A stretch of DNA of 64,000 bases, taken from positions 1 through 64,000 of the IMG/VR virus record IMGVR_UViG_3300044811_000020; one strand, written 5' to 3'. The position numbers and the translations under genes were made by a program. Under the pieces are notes generated by a model, which saw nothing but the letters and a program-made list of their open reading frames with translations, was not told the DNA's origin and ran no database searches. This document shows positions 30,699 to 40,748 of the stretch, in pieces. Each line of letters starts with the position of its first letter. The first letter of the stretch is position 1. Source of the DNA: a virus.

Positions 30699-31385
30699 AT
30701 GGCCACCGGGAATTCCCGCGATGCGATGGTGATAGCGATCACCTATGAGCTCGGCGCGCGGTCAGATTTGGCCGCGAACGGGACCATCCTCCGCTATATT
30801 AACAACGCGATCGAGATTTACCAGAAAGAGCGGTTCCGGTTCAACGAACTGACGCCGCGGACGCCGTTCACCCTGAATACTCAACAGGGGAAATTCTATT
30901 ACGACGGCACGGATGATCCGAATATCCCGCTGCTGTTCGATATCGATTATATCAATTATATCCTCGGAACTACGGTCGAGAAGATGCTGCGGGAGACGCC
31001 TGAAAACGTCTATCTCGCGCTCCAGACCGGGCAGGAGGCGGGCCCGCCGCAGACTTGGGCGTGGGACGGCCAATCGATCATCATCTATCCGAACCCGCCG
31101 GCGCAGGTTTATCAACTGACGATCGGCGGCTATTTGCAGTTCGCCGGGCCGGGCCCTGCGGACGGTGCTATTACGACCAATGTCTGGATGAATGAGGCAG
31201 AAATGCTGATTCGTTCTCGTGCCAAGTTCGAGATTGCGGCGCAGGTAACGCGCGACGAGAAGATGATGGCGCGGATGAGCCCGGTTCCCGGTAGTAATGG
31301 GGCGGCGGATATGGCCTATCGGATGCTGAAATCGGAGGCTTCGAAAATCCGCGGGACAAGCCGGGTCCGCGCAATGCAGTTTTAG
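30699..31385 (+). CDS. Head-tail adaptor candidate (228 aa)
   Basis: A helical N-terminus (Y-I-N-N-A-I-E-I-Y-Q-K-E-R-F-R-F) and a beta insertion, followed by a C-terminal helix. Order (coat, then this, then stabilisation protein) and size match the P22 gp4-type or gp11-type adaptor. It would dock on the portal. Confidence 0.65.
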   Translation: MATGNSRDAMVIAITYELGARSDLAANGTILRYINNAIEIYQKERFRFNELTPRTPFTLNTQQGKFYYDGTDDPNIPLLFDIDYINYILGTTVEKMLRETPENVYLALQTGQEAGPPQTWAWDGQSIIIYPNPPAQVYQLTIGGYLQFAGPGPADGAITTNVWMNEAEMLIRSRAKFEIAAQVTRDEKMMARMSPVPGSNGAADMAYRMLKSEASKIRGTSRVRAMQF

Positions 31386-31388
31386 ACC

Positions 31389-33095
31389 ATGCCGGTCGCA
31401 GAATTCCCCGCATTCCGCCCCGATCTGACCGAGCTAGGCACTGGCAGTTCCACGCTGATCAGCGGCGTTATTCCGCGCGGCGACGGCTATGGTCCGTTCA
31501 AGGATTTCGTGGGGTTTACGCAGGCGCTGCCGGCCGCCTGCCGCGGCTTCTTCTTCGCGCGGCGCTCGGACGGATCGATCGCGGTGTTCGCCGGGACGGT
31601 CGATCGGCTTTATCTGCTCGATAATACGACGTTCCTTTGGGTCGACGTGAGCAAGGGCGGGGTGGCCTATGGTGGCCTCGTCACCAACAAGAATTGGCGG
31701 TTTGCGCAGTTCAACGAATTCGTGCTCGCGGCGCAGATTAATACGGTTCCGCAAAAGTATGTCCTCACGGCTGGTCCGACGTTTGTGGATCTCGGCGGAT
31801 CGCCTCCGCAGGCGGGGCAGATTGCGATCGTCAACCGGATTGTGGTGCTGACGGAACTCCTGTCGAACCCGCGCCGCGCGCAGTGGTCGGACCTGGACGC
31901 GCCGGAGACATGGACGGCCGGCGTCGGTCTGGCGGATTTTCAGGACTTCCCGGACGGTGGCGTGTGCCATGCGCTCTCGGGCGGCGACGCCTATGGAGTG
32001 GTGTTTCAGGACGAGGCTATTCGCAGCCTGACGTATGCGCCGGGTTCTCCGGTGACGTTCCAGATCGCGCGTATATCGACGCAGGATACTCTCTTCGCGG
32101 AATATTCCGTGGTGAACGCCGGGACGCGGACGTTTTTCCTGTCTGCGCAGGGGTTCAAGGTTATTGTCGCCGGCGGGGAGCCGGTCGCGATCGGTAAAGA
32201 GTACGTCGACCGGTTCTTTTTCGAGGATGTGGACCGGAATAACCTGCAACTTGTCATTGGCGTCGCCGATCCGCAGGCCACGCGCGTCGGCTGGGCGTAT
32301 AAATCGCAGGCGGGCAACGCGGGTCTGTTCGATAAAATACTCTGGTTCGATTGGTCGATAAAGGAACGGCCATGGTCGATTACTCCGATGTCGGGGCAGT
32401 TCCTCGGATATCTGGCGCGCCCGGGGCTGACGCTCGAGGCGCTGGACTTTATCGCGCCTGGCGGGCTGACGGTGCTCGGTGCCGCGGCTGGTACGGCGGG
32501 GCGCGTGCGGCTGACGCTGGATGCGATCACGAATGCCTTTTTCTCGATTTCCGGGCAGAATTTCATCAATGTGCAGGGAATAAACCCGGCCTATATGAAC
32601 GGGCAGTGGGTTCCCATCATCATCGACGCCACGCATATCGAGTTGACCGGGTCGACCTTCGGTGCCGCGTGGGTGAGCGGCGGACGGATCGGCGGTTCGC
32701 TGGATGATCTTCCGTTCTCGCTGGACAGCATCTCGACGTCGGCGGTCGCGGCGCTCGCGGCCTTTGGCCCCACGAATATCCTCGGGTTTTTCACCGGACC
32801 GAATATCGAGGCCATCCTTGAGACGGCGGAGCAGGATGCGGATGGGCCGCTGGTGTTTATTGCCGGATTGGCACCGATGACGGATTCTCAGGATGCGATG
32901 TGCTCGGTCGGCTATCGGATGCGGCCGATGGACGTGGTTTCCTATACGGCGGAAACGCTCGTGAACACGGAAGGCGATTGTCCGGCTCAGATTGAGGCGA
33001 GGTTCTGTAAGGCGAGATTACGTATTCCTGCTGGTTCCACTTGGAGGTATGCTAGGGCAATTCGCCCTAACGTTCAGCAGGCAGGAGATATGTAA
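31389..33095 (+). CDS. Tail/packaged-DNA stabilisation protein, P22 gp10-like (568 aa)
   Basis: A long beta-propeller-type protein with repeated W/F-D-L patterns (S-D-L-D-A-P-E-T-W, F-Q-D-E-A-I-R-S-L, W-F-D-W-S-I-K-E-R-P-W). Length and order agree with P22 gp10 (472) and related podoviral tail-hub proteins that seal the head. The stop overlaps the start of a homing gene (TAATG). Confidence 0.75.
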   Translation: MPVAEFPAFRPDLTELGTGSSTLISGVIPRGDGYGPFKDFVGFTQALPAACRGFFFARRSDGSIAVFAGTVDRLYLLDNTTFLWVDVSKGGVAYGGLVTNKNWRFAQFNEFVLAAQINTVPQKYVLTAGPTFVDLGGSPPQAGQIAIVNRIVVLTELLSNPRRAQWSDLDAPETWTAGVGLADFQDFPDGGVCHALSGGDAYGVVFQDEAIRSLTYAPGSPVTFQIARISTQDTLFAEYSVVNAGTRTFFLSAQGFKVIVAGGEPVAIGKEYVDRFFFEDVDRNNLQLVIGVADPQATRVGWAYKSQAGNAGLFDKILWFDWSIKERPWSITPMSGQFLGYLARPGLTLEALDFIAPGGLTVLGAAAGTAGRVRLTLDAITNAFFSISGQNFINVQGINPAYMNGQWVPIIIDATHIELTGSTFGAAWVSGGRIGGSLDDLPFSLDSISTSAVAALAAFGPTNILGFFTGPNIEAILETAEQDADGPLVFIAGLAPMTDSQDAMCSVGYRMRPMDVVSYTAETLVNTEGDCPAQIEARFCKARLRIPAGSTWRYARAIRPNVQQAGDM

Positions 33096-33649
33096 TGCCG
33101 TGGAAATTCGAGGATTGCGTTTTCTCGCCGAAATCGTGCGCCCATTGCGGGCAGTCTTTTGTCCCAACCAGCGGTTCAGCCAAATTCTGCTCGGCTAAAT
33201 GTCATTTACTGTTGGGTGCGGTACGGCAAGATGACGGATGTCTGATTGGGCGATTCCATTTGGATCGGTATGGTTATGGCCAACTAACTTTAGCTGGGTC
33301 GGGGCGAGTAAATACGACGTCTCACAAAGTTTCCTACCGCGAAAATATTGGGCCGATTCCTCCCGGGATGTGTGTCTGTCACACCTGCGACAATCGCGCA
33401 TGCATTGAACCTAGCCATTTTTTCCTCGGAACGCATGGAGATAACGCCGCCGATAGCGCTCGGAAAGGGCGGCGGGCTCGGGGCGAGGGCCATCCGAGTA
33501 ATGTCCTGTCGGAAGAAAAGGTGCATGCGATCCTTGGGGATTCGCGTGCTCGCAGGTTTGTTGCGGTCGATTACGGCGTTTCGCGTGCGACAGTCGACGA
33601 TATCCGAACCGGTAAGAGTTGGGGTTGGTTGACGGGAAGAGGCTTATAA
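33095..33649 (+). CDS. HNH homing endonuclease (184 aa)
   Basis: An N-terminal zinc ribbon (C-A-H-C-G ... C-S-A-K-C), then HNH motif C-H-T-C-D-N-R-A-C-I-E-P-S-H-F-F-L-G-T, then a C-terminal HTH (V-A-V-D-Y-G-V-S-R-A-T-V-D-D-I) of the NUMOD kind. A typical free-standing homing enzyme. It is inserted without disturbing either virion gene: its start overlaps the upstream stop and the next ATG follows its stop directly. Confidence 0.85.
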   Translation: MPWKFEDCVFSPKSCAHCGQSFVPTSGSAKFCSAKCHLLLGAVRQDDGCLIGRFHLDRYGYGQLTLAGSGRVNTTSHKVSYRENIGPIPPGMCVCHTCDNRACIEPSHFFLGTHGDNAADSARKGRRARGEGHPSNVLSEEKVHAILGDSRARRFVAVDYGVSRATVDDIRTGKSWGWLTGRGL

Positions 33650-33982
33650 ATGGCCCTCCAAATCCCCTTTGATCTCGGGTTCAATATCGCCGGCTGGCGG
33701 CGGATGGTCGATTCGGTCATTCAATTGAATAACGGGCGCCATTATGCGGGCGGCGTGGTGCAGTTGGCGGCGGGCCCAGCTACGTCCACGGTCGTCAGTC
33801 ATCCGAACTGCTCGAAAGACTGCTTCCCGCTCCTGACGCCCGCGAACGCTGGTGCGGCGACGGAATATGGTGCTGGTACGTGCTATGTCGACGAGACGCA
33901 GGTGGATCAGGGTTCTTTCGTCATTGTGCATTCTGCGAGCGCGACGGTCCGGCGCTTCTTCTACACCGTGACAGGTGGTTGA
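33650..33982 (+). CDS. Small virion protein candidate (110 aa)
   Basis: A beta-rich protein with a Cys pair (N-C-S-K-D-C). Followed by a TGATG overlap. Position suggests a tail or head accessory protein. Not recognised. Confidence 0.6.
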   Translation: MALQIPFDLGFNIAGWRRMVDSVIQLNNGRHYAGGVVQLAAGPATSTVVSHPNCSKDCFPLLTPANAGAATEYGAGTCYVDETQVDQGSFVIVHSASATVRRFFYTVTGG

Positions 33983-34395
33983 TGGCCGTCATTGTGGAAG
34001 CGGTCGAGCCGGGCACTGCGGTTGGAATTTGGCCAAGAGTGCGCGATATGATCGACGCCGGGCTATCGGCCTGCGACGAGGTAATGCCGGAGGATATTCT
34101 GGACCGAATCGGCAGTGGTCGGATGCTGCTTTGGGTCGCGATCGAGGAAGCGAATGGCATCATCATCGCAGCCATGACCACGCAACTCGTCAAGCAGCGG
34201 TCGGGGCTGGTGTGCTGGATGTGCCAATGCGGCGGCGATCGGATGCGCGATTGGTCTCGTTTCCACGTCAAGATCGAGGAATATGCGCGCGTTGAGGGCT
34301 GTGTTAAGGTCGTTTTGGAAGGCCGCGAAGCCTGGCGGAAGGTGTTGGAGGGCTACAGCGTTCGCAGCGTCCGACTTGAGAAGGCTTTGACATGA
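33982..34395 (+). CDS. GNAT-like small protein (137 aa)
   Basis: Strand-helix order and the end C-V-K-V-V-L-E-G-R-E-A-W-R-K-V-L-E-G-Y resemble small GNAT-fold proteins that occur between tail genes in podoviruses. No clear acetyl-CoA P-loop, so activity is uncertain. Confidence 0.55.
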   Translation: MAVIVEAVEPGTAVGIWPRVRDMIDAGLSACDEVMPEDILDRIGSGRMLLWVAIEEANGIIIAAMTTQLVKQRSGLVCWMCQCGGDRMRDWSRFHVKIEEYARVEGCVKVVLEGREAWRKVLEGYSVRSVRLEKALT

Positions 34396-35513
34396 GCAGC
34401 AGCAGCAAAGAGACGCAACAGACGCAGCAAAGCCAGAGCCAGCCGTGGGCACCCGCGCTGCCGCTGGTGAACCAATTGCTCGGCCAGTATGGCGGAATGA
34501 GTACGGGCGTCACTGGCGATCAATCGGATGCGCTGGCGGGGCTGAAATCGTCGCTATCGAATCTGCCGAACTTTGGAGCGAGCGGCGCGGACGCGATATC
34601 CAAACTGTTCTCGTCAGATAGTTCGCCGCAGGTGGGCATGCTGCAGGGCGCCTATGGTGATCTCAAGTCGAACCTGGGCGCGACGGCGAGCGGTGCAAAC
34701 CTCAATCCGTATGATACGCCCGGCTTCTCGGATGCACTCAAGACGGCGACGGATGACGCGCTGAACCGGGTCAAGGGCGTCTATGCCGGCTCGGGCCGCG
34801 ATCCGTCGGGGGCGGGCTCGTTTGCTGGCTCGGCCGCGCGCGGCATTACGCAGGGCACGGCACCGACGATCGCCAACCAGTACAACCAGAATTACTCGAA
34901 TATGGCGGGCGCTAACAACGCGCTGTTTTCGGGTGCCGGATCGACGGCTTCGGGTATCACAAACCTGCGGCAGTCGGACTTTACGAACATGCTGGCAGGC
35001 TTGCAGGGCGCGAGCTCGCTGCCGGGGCTCTATGCCGCGCCGGCGGCGGCACAACTCGGTGCGGCCAATGCTGCCTATTCGCAGCCCTACCAGAACTTGG
35101 CGCAACTTCTCCAGCCGTCGGTTTCGTTGGCTGGCCTCGGCACAACGTCGAGCGGCAGTGGCCAGTCCACGCAAACGTCGACTCCATCGTGGTTGGATTC
35201 GATCAACTCGGGCTTTGGCCTCGCCGGCAAGGGCATGGGCGCTCTGAGTTCGCTGATGGCGTTCTCGGATGCCAATCTGAAAGAGGATGCTGCCCCGGTC
35301 GGCAAGTTGAACGATGGACAGACCGTTTGGAAATATCGCTACAAAGGCGATCCGGTGCCGCGGCTTGGTCTCATGGCGCAGGAAGTGCTCGAACATGAGC
35401 CGGAGGCGGTCGGCAAGCATTCGTCCGGCTTCCTCATGGTGGATTACGACCGCGCCACGAAGCGCGCGCGCGGCATGGGCGGACCGGTCGGTGCGCTGCG
35501 GGAGGCGGCTTAA
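34392..35513 (+). CDS. Internal virion protein with S74-like C-terminal domain (373 aa)
   Basis: An N-terminal Gln/Ser-rich arm, an Ala/Gly-rich helical body, and a C-terminal segment (residues about 285-355): S-D-A-N-L-K-E-D, W-K-Y-R-Y-K-G-D, R-L-G-L-M-A-Q-E-V, P-E-A-V. This is the peptidase-S74 intramolecular-chaperone pattern usually found on tailspikes and fibres. Here it sits just before the ejection genes. It may self-cleave after folding. Confidence 0.75.
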   Translation: MSSSSKETQQTQQSQSQPWAPALPLVNQLLGQYGGMSTGVTGDQSDALAGLKSSLSNLPNFGASGADAISKLFSSDSSPQVGMLQGAYGDLKSNLGATASGANLNPYDTPGFSDALKTATDDALNRVKGVYAGSGRDPSGAGSFAGSAARGITQGTAPTIANQYNQNYSNMAGANNALFSGAGSTASGITNLRQSDFTNMLAGLQGASSLPGLYAAPAAAQLGAANAAYSQPYQNLAQLLQPSVSLAGLGTTSSGSGQSTQTSTPSWLDSINSGFGLAGKGMGALSSLMAFSDANLKEDAAPVGKLNDGQTVWKYRYKGDPVPRLGLMAQEVLEHEPEAVGKHSSGFLMVDYDRATKRARGMGGPVGALREAA

Positions 35514-37184
35514 ATGGCATGGCTCGACGACCTTCTGGCCCAACTCCAGGGCGGCGCGCAGCCTCCGATGTTCGCGCCTCCCTCCTCTGCGTCGCCGTTC
35601 CCCGATGTGAAGGGGCCGCCGACGGGCGAAGAAATATGGGCGCAGATCGAGGCGCAGAACGCGCGGGATAACGCTGGGGCTGATCGGCGCAACGTTGCCG
35701 GCATGACGCGCGCGCCGATCGGCGGCGGTCCGCAGTTCGGTGACAATCCGATGTCGGCGCTCGCGGCCGCGGTCCCGACGACGCTCCAGCAGCCGCAGCC
35801 GGGCGCTGATGGGTCTCCGTTCGGCATGGTGCCGCCGTCGTTCGCTCTGGCCAAGAGCATGACGGCCAATGCCCCACAATCTGAGCCCGAACCGCTGCCG
35901 CCTGGCGCTATCCCCACGCCGCGACCGCGGCCTGTGTCGACCGATGTGAGCGCGGCGGCGCGCGGCGGAGAGGCTGGCTCCGCGCCGGCTCCGTCCGGTC
36001 CGCCGGTGGCCCCGCCGCCCGCTCCGATGAGCATTGCCGCGCCTCCTCCGGCCGAACCGTCGTTCATGAGCCGGTTGAGCGATGGAGCGAAGGGTATGGC
36101 GCCAGCGCTTCTGGCCGCTGGCGCGGCCTTGCAGGGCGATAACAGCATTCCGGCGGCGATGATGGCCAAGCGCGAGGCGCAGGCTTTGCAGGCGCAGCAG
36201 GGCAACGCCACGGCGCGTCTATTGCAGTCCAAGGGGGCGTCGGCTCCGGAAATACAGGCGGCCATCGCTGGCGGTCCGGAAACGCTGAAGGCCTTGCTCG
36301 GCCAGTATATGGGCAAGGATAAGTTTTCCGTCGTCCAGACCAAGGAGGTCGAGGATCAGTATGGCGGCAAGCGGAAGGTGTTCCAGATATTCAATGCGAA
36401 CGATGGAACTTTCAAAGATGTGCCGGGGAATACTGCGGCTGAGGCGAAGATGGCCGCAGGCGAGGGCGGCGGGATTGATCTGACGCCGGACCAGAAAAAC
36501 CGGGTGCAGGCGATTATCGAGGGCCGCGAGCCCTACCCGGCGATGTCGCGCGCGACGGATGCGGCGAAGATCCGCGCCGCGGTTCACGAGGCCGATCCGG
36601 CGTTCGATGCCGTGAATTACAAGGCGCGGTCGGAAACCCGCACGAAATTCACCAAGGGCAAGGGTGCGGATAACCTGACGGCGTTCAATACGGCGATCGG
36701 TCATCTCGGATCGCTGGATAAGTCGATCGACAATCTGAACAACAGCGGATTCCCGGCTTGGAATAAATATATCGCCAACCCGGTCGCGGAGCAGTTTGAC
36801 CCCAAATATCAGAAGGGCCTCAAGGAATTCCAGACCGCGCGGACTGCCGTGGCTGACGAGCTCACGCGGGCGTTCCGCGGCTCGGGTGGCAATGTGCATG
36901 ATATCATCCAGTGGGAAAATGCGATCAACGCGGCTGATTCGCCGGTGGCGCTCAAGGCGGCGGTGCGCGCGGCGGCAGAATTGCTCAATAGCCGTATTGT
37001 CTCGATCGGCGACGAATATAACCGCGGCATGGGCACCACGAAGGATCCACTGGAATTGCTCAATCCGAAAGCAGCGCAGGCGTTCCAGCGCATGATCGAG
37101 GGCAGCAAGCCATCGTCGGCACCGGCCGCGCCGGTCAAGCCGGGGAACTATGTCTGGAAGAACGGGGCTTTGGTGCCTGAATGA
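35514..37184 (+). CDS. Ejection/internal virion protein 1 (556 aa)
   Basis: A Pro/Ala-rich disordered N-terminal third, then a helical domain with conserved-looking F-N-T-A-I-G-H-L-G-S-L-D-K-S. Long, repetitive, Ala/Gly-rich, directly after the S74 protein and before the 1093-residue protein: the pattern of podoviral ejection proteins (P22 gp7/gp20/gp16). Confidence 0.7.
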   Translation: MAWLDDLLAQLQGGAQPPMFAPPSSASPFPDVKGPPTGEEIWAQIEAQNARDNAGADRRNVAGMTRAPIGGGPQFGDNPMSALAAAVPTTLQQPQPGADGSPFGMVPPSFALAKSMTANAPQSEPEPLPPGAIPTPRPRPVSTDVSAAARGGEAGSAPAPSGPPVAPPPAPMSIAAPPPAEPSFMSRLSDGAKGMAPALLAAGAALQGDNSIPAAMMAKREAQALQAQQGNATARLLQSKGASAPEIQAAIAGGPETLKALLGQYMGKDKFSVVQTKEVEDQYGGKRKVFQIFNANDGTFKDVPGNTAAEAKMAAGEGGGIDLTPDQKNRVQAIIEGREPYPAMSRATDAAKIRAAVHEADPAFDAVNYKARSETRTKFTKGKGADNLTAFNTAIGHLGSLDKSIDNLNNSGFPAWNKYIANPVAEQFDPKYQKGLKEFQTARTAVADELTRAFRGSGGNVHDIIQWENAINAADSPVALKAAVRAAAELLNSRIVSIGDEYNRGMGTTKDPLELLNPKAAQAFQRMIEGSKPSSAPAAPVKPGNYVWKNGALVPE

Positions 37185-40100
37185 CCATTTCCGTAAAGGG
37201 CCCGGACGGTTCTAGTTTTGCCTTTCCCGACGGCACGGATTCGGCTGTCATTTCGGAGGCGATGACCAAGCATTACGGGGGCGGGGAGGCTAGGCCCGAT
37301 CCGGTGACCGTCAATCAGGTGGCGCGCTCGGCTGCCACGGGCGTTCCGATCGTGGGTGGCGTTCTGAACCAGATGGATGCGGCGACGAATGCCGCGCTGG
37401 CACCGGTGCTCAACCCGCTGTTCGAGGAAAAGGACCAACTCAAGGGCAAGACGTTCGCGGAGCGGCGGAAAGAGGCGCTGGCAATCCAAGAGGGCATGGA
37501 TAAGCGTTTCGAGGAGCAGCACCCGATAGTCGATACCGCGGCCAAGATCACGGGCGGGGTTGCTGGCACCATCCCGGCCATGATGGCCGCGCCGGCGGCG
37601 TTCGGCCTGACAGGACCACTGCCCCAGATGGTCATGCGCGGCGCGGCGTCGAATGCGGCGCTCGCAGCTGCTGATGCCGCGGTGCGCGGCGAGAATATCG
37701 TGGCCCCGGCTGCGATCGCTGGCGCGGCGGGTGCTGCGGCTCCACTGGTCGCGCGCGGGGTGGGTAAAGTGGTGCAGGGAGTGCGGGATTGGCGCAATCC
37801 TCCGCCTGTTGTTGCACAAAACGTTGAAAAAGTTGCAGGCGTCGATGTGCCGCTGACCACCGGGCAGGCGATGGCTGATCCGACCGCGCAGGCGGAGGAG
37901 GAAATCATGCGCCGCGGCGCGCGCGGCTCGTCGGCGGAGGCTATCGCCCGGCAAGCGGATGAGGAGGCCAAGAAGGCGCTTGAGGAGGCGACGTCTGGCA
38001 TCGCGGCCTCGTTGGACCCATCTGGCGCGTCGCCGCGCACGGCACCGCAGGCGGCTGGGCAACTCGTACAATCCGAACTAGCGGCGCAGGAGGCGGCTCG
38101 AGCGGCCGCTGAGGCGTCTGCGGTCTCCCGGGTCGGGGCAGAGGGGGAAACCCTGGCTCGCGGCCTTGGTGGGGGCGCGGCTCCGGTCTCTCCGTTTGAT
38201 GCGGCGGAGAAAACCGGGGCCGCCGTCGCCGCGCGGCGCGCTGCGTCGGTAGAGCGGACTAAACAGGCATATAAGGCGCGCGATGAGGTTCCGGGCGAAT
38301 TTGATCCGTCGGTACCGCGCGGCTTGGCGGAAGATATCCGGGCGCGGCTGAATACCGGGCCGGCGGAGGAGCGGATACACGTCGATCCGGTGAATGAGGG
38401 CGTCGCAAACAGGGCTCTGAAGATCATTGATCAGACGGTGGGGCGGGATAGCGGGCTGTTCGCCGATGCCGCGATCAAAAAGCTTGAGCAGCCCGGACCG
38501 GCGCGTGCCGCGGTCGGATTGCCGGAGAAGGCAACGGAGGATGAAACCGTTGCTGCACTGCGGGCGAAGTTCGGCGATAGTGTTGCGGATGCCTATGCCA
38601 AGCAGAATGCGCCTCCTCCTCTGAGCCTGATCGAGTTCATCGCTTCCAAGGGCGGCCTAAGCCCCCATGGCGAACTCGATGCGATCGGCCTCAACCAGAG
38701 TCATCGCGCGCAGATCCCGGGCCAGAAGGGATTTTTCGGCGTCGTTCGGAAGAATGGTTCGGATATCGATCGCATGCGCGAGGCGGCGGAGGAGGCCGGC
38801 TATCTGCACGGTTCGCACGATGGGACGTCGACGCCAGCCCAATTTCTGGATGCGATCGACGCGGAGTTGCGCGGTCAGAAGAAATATCCGGCCGGGTTTG
38901 AGGGTTTTAAGGGCAAGCGGGAGACCGCGGCCACTGGCACACGCGAGAGTGCCGCGAATGAGCAGATCAACCGCGGCTTTGAGGATGATTTGGCGGCTGC
39001 TGGCCATGGTGGGCTTGGTCCGGACGTCAAAGCGCGTGCGACGGCGATCATGCGCGAGGAGGGCATGGCGGCGGATGATGCGGTCGAGACGGCGTTCCGG
39101 CAGTTGGAGCAGGAAGATGCGGCGGGCGGGGCGCGCGCGGCCGCCTCTGACTTCCCGGGCGATCGGGCGGCGACGGTTCCTGCCGCGGCAGAGGCAAAGC
39201 CGGTTGATCTACGGACGATGGATGACGCGCGCAAGCAGCTGGTGACGCTCTATAAGGATGCCAAGCGCAAGGCAGTGATGCAGGGCGACTCCTCCGATTT
39301 GCGGGCGATGGGGCGCATTCTGCACGAATTCGACAACTCTATTTCCGATGCGATGGCAGCGGGTAGGTTTTCCGGCGATGCCAAATTGGCGAAGGAACTC
39401 CAAGAGGCGGCGCGAAAGTCGCATGCGGAATATAAGGAGACGTATTCGGCCAAGCCTGGCGATGAAATCGGCCGCGCGATCGAGAAGATACTGGGCCGAT
39501 ATTCCGATACTGCAGCGACGCCAGAGCAGATTCAGGCGCTGTCGTATGGTCCTAAGGGCAATCCCGGCACTGGCAATTCGGTCAAGGTCGCGCTGCGGCT
39601 CAAGAAAATACTTAGCCCGGAGGAATTTGCGCAATGGAAGTCGGGGCTGTTCAAATATGTGGATGATCCGGAACTATCCATGGCGAAGCGCGCGGGGCGC
39701 ATCGACAATTTCCTGCAGACGAGCCTTGCCAAGGGTGCAATGACGGCTGAGGAGCGCACGTCAATGTCGGCTTATTCCCGGAACCTACGGGCGGCCGAAC
39801 CGTCGGGGCGGCCCTCGAACGATCTGGAAAAGGCTGTGGCGCGGATCGCGGGCACGGACGGCCATCTGCCGGCCTCGCCTATTGAGGTGGCGGACATGCT
39901 CTATTCCCGCACCGGCAAGGGCGACAAGGGCGTGTCGCAGCGCCTGGCTGCCCATCTCAAGCAGAACCTGACGCCGGAGAGTTGGACCGCGGTTCGGCAG
40001 GGCATGTGGGAAAAGCTCGTCAACGCCGGCGAGGGCAAGATTCCGTTCGAGGCGCAGGCGCTATCGCAGCGGCTCCATGAATTCCTCAACGAGAGCGGCA

Positions 40101-40462
40101 AGGGGCTGTCGACCATCCTGTTCACCGCGCAGGAGCGGGCTGAAATAGCCAAGCTCGCTGGCGTCTATAAGCGGATGATCCCGGCGAAGGGCACAACGAA
40201 CCCATCGGGGAGCGCCACGATCGGTGCCCGGATCGCGCGCAAGTCGCTGGATCACCTGGGGGCCATGCTCGGATACGGCGCGCACGGCCTGCCCGGGGCG
40301 ATTGTCGGCCATATGGTGCAGAAGGGCGCTGGAGCGCTCAAGGACGCGCGTGCGGCGAAGGAAGCGACTCGGCTATTCTTCGGCGCGCAACCCAAGCGGA
40401 CGGTTCAATCGAGCCGGTTGCCGATGTTGCTGGCACCGGCCATTCCGGCTTCACAACGATAG
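37181..40462 (+). CDS. Ejection/internal virion protein 2 (1093 aa)
   Basis: Begins MTISVKGPDGSSFAFPDGT, the short N-terminal module typical of large phage internal proteins. Residues about 120-230 contain hydrophobic Ala/Gly-rich stretches that could insert in membranes; the rest is a very long charged helix array. Likely ejected ahead of DNA to form a conduit. ATGA start overlap. Confidence 0.72.
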   Translation: MTISVKGPDGSSFAFPDGTDSAVISEAMTKHYGGGEARPDPVTVNQVARSAATGVPIVGGVLNQMDAATNAALAPVLNPLFEEKDQLKGKTFAERRKEALAIQEGMDKRFEEQHPIVDTAAKITGGVAGTIPAMMAAPAAFGLTGPLPQMVMRGAASNAALAAADAAVRGENIVAPAAIAGAAGAAAPLVARGVGKVVQGVRDWRNPPPVVAQNVEKVAGVDVPLTTGQAMADPTAQAEEEIMRRGARGSSAEAIARQADEEAKKALEEATSGIAASLDPSGASPRTAPQAAGQLVQSELAAQEAARAAAEASAVSRVGAEGETLARGLGGGAAPVSPFDAAEKTGAAVAARRAASVERTKQAYKARDEVPGEFDPSVPRGLAEDIRARLNTGPAEERIHVDPVNEGVANRALKIIDQTVGRDSGLFADAAIKKLEQPGPARAAVGLPEKATEDETVAALRAKFGDSVADAYAKQNAPPPLSLIEFIASKGGLSPHGELDAIGLNQSHRAQIPGQKGFFGVVRKNGSDIDRMREAAEEAGYLHGSHDGTSTPAQFLDAIDAELRGQKKYPAGFEGFKGKRETAATGTRESAANEQINRGFEDDLAAAGHGGLGPDVKARATAIMREEGMAADDAVETAFRQLEQEDAAGGARAAASDFPGDRAATVPAAAEAKPVDLRTMDDARKQLVTLYKDAKRKAVMQGDSSDLRAMGRILHEFDNSISDAMAAGRFSGDAKLAKELQEAARKSHAEYKETYSAKPGDEIGRAIEKILGRYSDTAATPEQIQALSYGPKGNPGTGNSVKVALRLKKILSPEEFAQWKSGLFKYVDDPELSMAKRAGRIDNFLQTSLAKGAMTAEERTSMSAYSRNLRAAEPSGRPSNDLEKAVARIAGTDGHLPASPIEVADMLYSRTGKGDKGVSQRLAAHLKQNLTPESWTAVRQGMWEKLVNAGEGKIPFEAQALSQRLHEFLNESGKGLSTILFTAQERAEIAKLAGVYKRMIPAKGTTNPSGSATIGARIARKSLDHLGAMLGYGAHGLPGAIVGHMVQKGAGALKDARAAKEATRLFFGAQPKRTVQSSRLPMLLAPAIPASQR

Positions 40463-40471
40463 GAGAGTCCT

Positions 40472-40666
40472 ATGCCGATCGGTTTATTGTTCTGGATGCT
40501 GATGGTCTTGTGGCTGATCTTTGGGATTGTCTGGTACCGCAATGGAGTGGGTTGGGCCTATGGATGGCACGGCAATACGATTTTGCTGTTCGTGCTGCTT
40601 TTCCTGCTCGGTTGGAATGACTTCGGGTTCATCCTGCAGGGCGGCCGCGGAAGCCCTTTCCACTAG
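40472..40666 (+). CDS. Two-helix membrane protein (64 aa)
   Basis: Two hydrophobic segments (residues 3-20 and 36-50) separated by a Trp/Gly loop. AGGAG upstream. Positioned right after the ejection genes. Unknown; could be a holin-type or membrane-pore accessory. Confidence 0.6.
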   Translation: MPIGLLFWMLMVLWLIFGIVWYRNGVGWAYGWHGNTILLFVLLFLLGWNDFGFILQGGRGSPFH

Positions 40667-40730
40667 ACCCCGGTCAGGAAAACTGTCGGCGTATTAACGG
40701 GGCGATGGATTGCAGACCCCCGTTGCCGCC

Positions 40731-40748
40731 GGCGGAGCCTGCTCCGCC
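40731..40748. terminator. 7-bp hairpin between convergent frames
   Basis: GGCGGAG, CCTG, CTCCGCC: a perfect stem just past the rightward membrane gene and touching the stop of the antisense frame 40748-40945. Flanked by TAGTATTTG on the plus side; could end either transcript weakly. Confidence 0.45.

Noticed and set aside
31434-32636. Leftward 400-codon frame opposite the stabilisation protein
   Set aside because: Arg/His-rich antisense shadow typical of high-GC genes.
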